This document shows positions 62,510-64,000 of a stretch of 64,000 nt of DNA, in pieces. The stretch lies in contig NZ_NSDJ01000001.1 in assembly GCF_003610915.1 (NCBI RefSeq), positions 2,418,001-2,482,000 of the forward strand. The letters are read 5' to 3'. The DNA comes from Rahnella variigena (GTDB lineage: Bacteria > Pseudomonadota > Gammaproteobacteria > Enterobacterales > Enterobacteriaceae). The notes under the pieces were generated by a model, which saw nothing but the letters and a program-made list of their open reading frames with translations, was not told where the DNA came from and made no database searches. The first letter of the stretch is position 1. Each line of letters begins with the position of its first letter. The position numbers and the translations under genes were made by a program.

Positions 62510-63301
62510 ATGGCTATCGCAGATCTTGATAAGCAACCCGATTCCGTCTCTTCTGTCCTGAAAGTTTTTGGTATTTTACAGGCGCTGGGCGAAGAACGTG
62601 AGATTGGTATTACTGAACTTTCTCAACGCGTTATGATGTCTAAAAGCACGGTATACCGTTTCCTTCAGACTATGAAGTCACTCGGCTATGTTGCACAGGA
62701 AGGTGAGTCAGAGAAATATTCACTGACTCTGAAATTGTTTGAGCTGGGTGCTAAGGCACTGCAAAACGTCGATCTTATCCGCAGCGCTGATATTCAGATG
62801 CGCGAATTGTCCCGCCTGACCCGTGAAACTATTCACCTTGGCGCGCTGGATGAAGACGGCATCGTCTACATCCATAAAATTGATTCCATGTACAACCTGC
62901 GTATGCATTCACGCATTGGTCGCCGCAATCCCCTGCATACCACGGCGATTGGTAAAGTGCTGCTGGCGTGGGGCGACAAAGCGGAAGTCAGTACGCTGTT
63001 GCAGGAAATTGAATTCACCCGCAGTACCGAAAACACCATCATGAATGCAGCTGATTTGCAGAGTGCATTGGTGCAGGTGCGTGAGCAAGGTTATGGCGAA
63101 GATAATGAAGAACAGGAACAAGGTCTGCGTTGTATCGCTGTTCCTGTCTTTGACCGCTTTGGGGTTGTGATTGCCGGGTTGAGCATTTCCTTCCCGACTA
63201 TCCGTTTCTCTGAAGAAAGCAAAAGCCATTACGTCGAAATGCTGCATACCGCCGCGCGCAATATCTCTGAGCAGATCGGATTCCACGATTATCCTTTCTG
63301 A
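62510..63301 (+). CDS. kdgR: Transcription regulator KdgR (IclR family)
   Basis: This 263-residue repressor controls pectin and hexuronate genes; 2-keto-3-deoxygluconate relieves it. It has an N-terminal winged helix-turn-helix (ITELSQRVMMSKSTVYRFLQTM) and an IclR ligand domain. I chose ATG 62510 (MAIADLDKQPDSVSS) by homology and length. An in-frame start 87 bp upstream would add residues without similarity. Confidence 0.96.
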   Translation: MAIADLDKQPDSVSSVLKVFGILQALGEEREIGITELSQRVMMSKSTVYRFLQTMKSLGYVAQEGESEKYSLTLKLFELGAKALQNVDLIRSADIQMRELSRLTRETIHLGALDEDGIVYIHKIDSMYNLRMHSRIGRRNPLHTTAIGKVLLAWGDKAEVSTLLQEIEFTRSTENTIMNAADLQSALVQVREQGYGEDNEEQEQGLRCIAVPVFDRFGVVIAGLSISFPTIRFSEESKSHYVEMLHTAARNISEQIGFHDYPF

Positions 63302-63323
63302 GTAAATGCGGAAATGTAGGCAT

Positions 63324-63360
63324 AAAAAAACCGAAGCCAATGGCTTCGGTTTTTTGTTTT
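63324..63360. terminator. Bidirectional terminator between kdgR and tcyP
   Basis: A7, then CCGAAGCC-AAT-GGCTTCGG, then T6, between convergent genes. Confidence 0.93.
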
Positions 63361-63373
63361 CAGCAATCTGAAC

Positions 63374-64000
63374 TTAGCGGTGTGCCAGTTCTGCTGTTTC
63401 TTCTGAATTCATCACTTCTTTGTCGGTCTGTTTCAGTAACTGGCTGGTAATCGTACCGGCAGTCATTGAACCGCTGACGTTAAGCGCAGTACGACCCATA
63501 TCAATCAATGGCTCGACGGAGATAAGCAGTGCCACCAGCGTGACCGGCAGACCCATAGCAGGTAATACGATCAGCGCAGCAAAGGTCGCACCGCCACCGA
63601 CACCCGCCACACCGGCAGAGCTCAGTGTCACGATACCAACCAGCGTCGCAATCCATACTGGATCAAACGGGTTAATACCGACGGTTGGTGCAACCATCAC
63701 GGCCAGCATTGTCGGGTACAGACCTGCACAACCGTTCTGGCCGATAGTGGCACCAAAGGAAGCGGCAAAGCTTGCGATAGATTCCGGAATACCCAGACGA
63801 CGTGTTTGCGCTTCAACACTCAGCGGAATGGTTGCCGCACTGGAACGACTGGTGAACGCGAAGGTCAGCACCGGCCAGACTTTACGGAAGAATTTCGCAG
63901 GATTCACGCCAGTGAAAGAAAGCAGTACGGCATGAACCACAAACATAATCCCCAGACCCAGATAAGACGCGACAACGAAGCTGCCGAGTTTAATGATGTC
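63374..64000 (-). CDS. tcyP: L-cystine symporter TcyP (C-terminal part)
   Basis: The last 208 residues of a sodium:dicarboxylate symporter family protein; the gene continues past the window. The frame stays open to the edge ([20 protein letters not shown]). The conserved [19 protein letters not shown] and [19 protein letters not shown] blocks match E. coli TcyP (YdjN), which imports cystine. It ends in [11 protein letters not shown], close to E. coli. Confidence 0.93.
   Translation of the reverse strand, partial: DIIKLGSFVVASYLGLGIMFVVHAVLLSFTGVNPAKFFRKVWPVLTFAFTSRSSAATIPLSVEAQTRRLGIPESIASFAASFGATIGQNGCAGLYPTMLAVMVAPTVGINPFDPVWIATLVGIVTLSSAGVAGVGGGATFAALIVLPAMGLPVTLVALLISVEPLIDMGRTALNVSGSMTAGTITSQLLKQTDKEVMNSEETAELAHR

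Noticed and set aside
1..64000. CRISPR array
   Set aside because: No regularly spaced repeats or cas genes were seen anywhere in the window.

Overview
The window is bacterial chromosome from a member of the Enterobacterales. The right third has the Escherichia coli order yebV - rsmF - letB - letA - msrC - proQ - prc - htpX - yebQ - kdgR, and the left edge carries the end of yebY followed by the small RNA gene sdsR, which is its neighbour in E. coli too. Protein divergence from E. coli and the extra genes (two giant WG-repeat proteins, a PAS/GGDEF cyclase, tcyP beside kdgR) suggest Yersiniaceae such as Rahnella or Serratia rather than E. coli itself. That is an inference from memory of these proteins, not a search result.

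About 37 kb (roughly 428-37407) is an apparently complete P2/186-like prophage (Peduoviridae type) integrated in the rho-independent terminator of sdsR. A 32-bp direct repeat with one mismatch marks attL and attR. From left to right it holds: integrase (with a LexA box); a small secreted cargo protein; the late activator ogr; a fosA-type fosfomycin resistance gene in reverse orientation; tail genes D-U-T-E'/E-FII-FI; a FlxA-like cargo gene; tail fibre and baseplate genes (tfa, H, I, J, W, V); a DUF5677 cargo gene; S, R, the lysis cassette, X, L, M, N, O; then rightward P and Q. Next come a cargo spot (membrane protein and ATPase remnant), an SOS-controlled small gene, the replication gene A, an early operon of small genes (PAPS-reductase-like, TraR-like, DUF2732, DUF5347-like, Fil, CII, Cox), and a divergent CI repressor with a duplicated DNA-binding domain. 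Last is a retron Ec78-type defence system (msr-msd RNA, reverse transcriptase, PtuA ATPase, PtuB HNH nuclease) before attR. Three copies of a conserved operator-like sequence mark the Ogr-dependent late promoters upstream of FI, V and O/P.

The prophage carries cargo at five places: int-D, FI-tfa, V-S, Q-A and repressor-attR. Cargo genes are visibly AT-richer than the late genes. The lysogen would gain a retron abortive-infection system, a likely fosfomycin-inactivating enzyme and several uncharacterised proteins.

Right of attR (37408-48300) is a variable host segment: a DUF7661-like small protein, a candidate new small RNA, an extensin-like protein, an M20 amidohydrolase, a small DUF1883-like protein, a 37-residue exported peptide followed by two tandem WG-repeat proteins, an ASCH protein and a C39-like peptidase. 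The conserved yebV-kdgR block follows, and the window ends inside tcyP. No tRNA, rRNA, CRISPR array or intact insertion sequence was seen.
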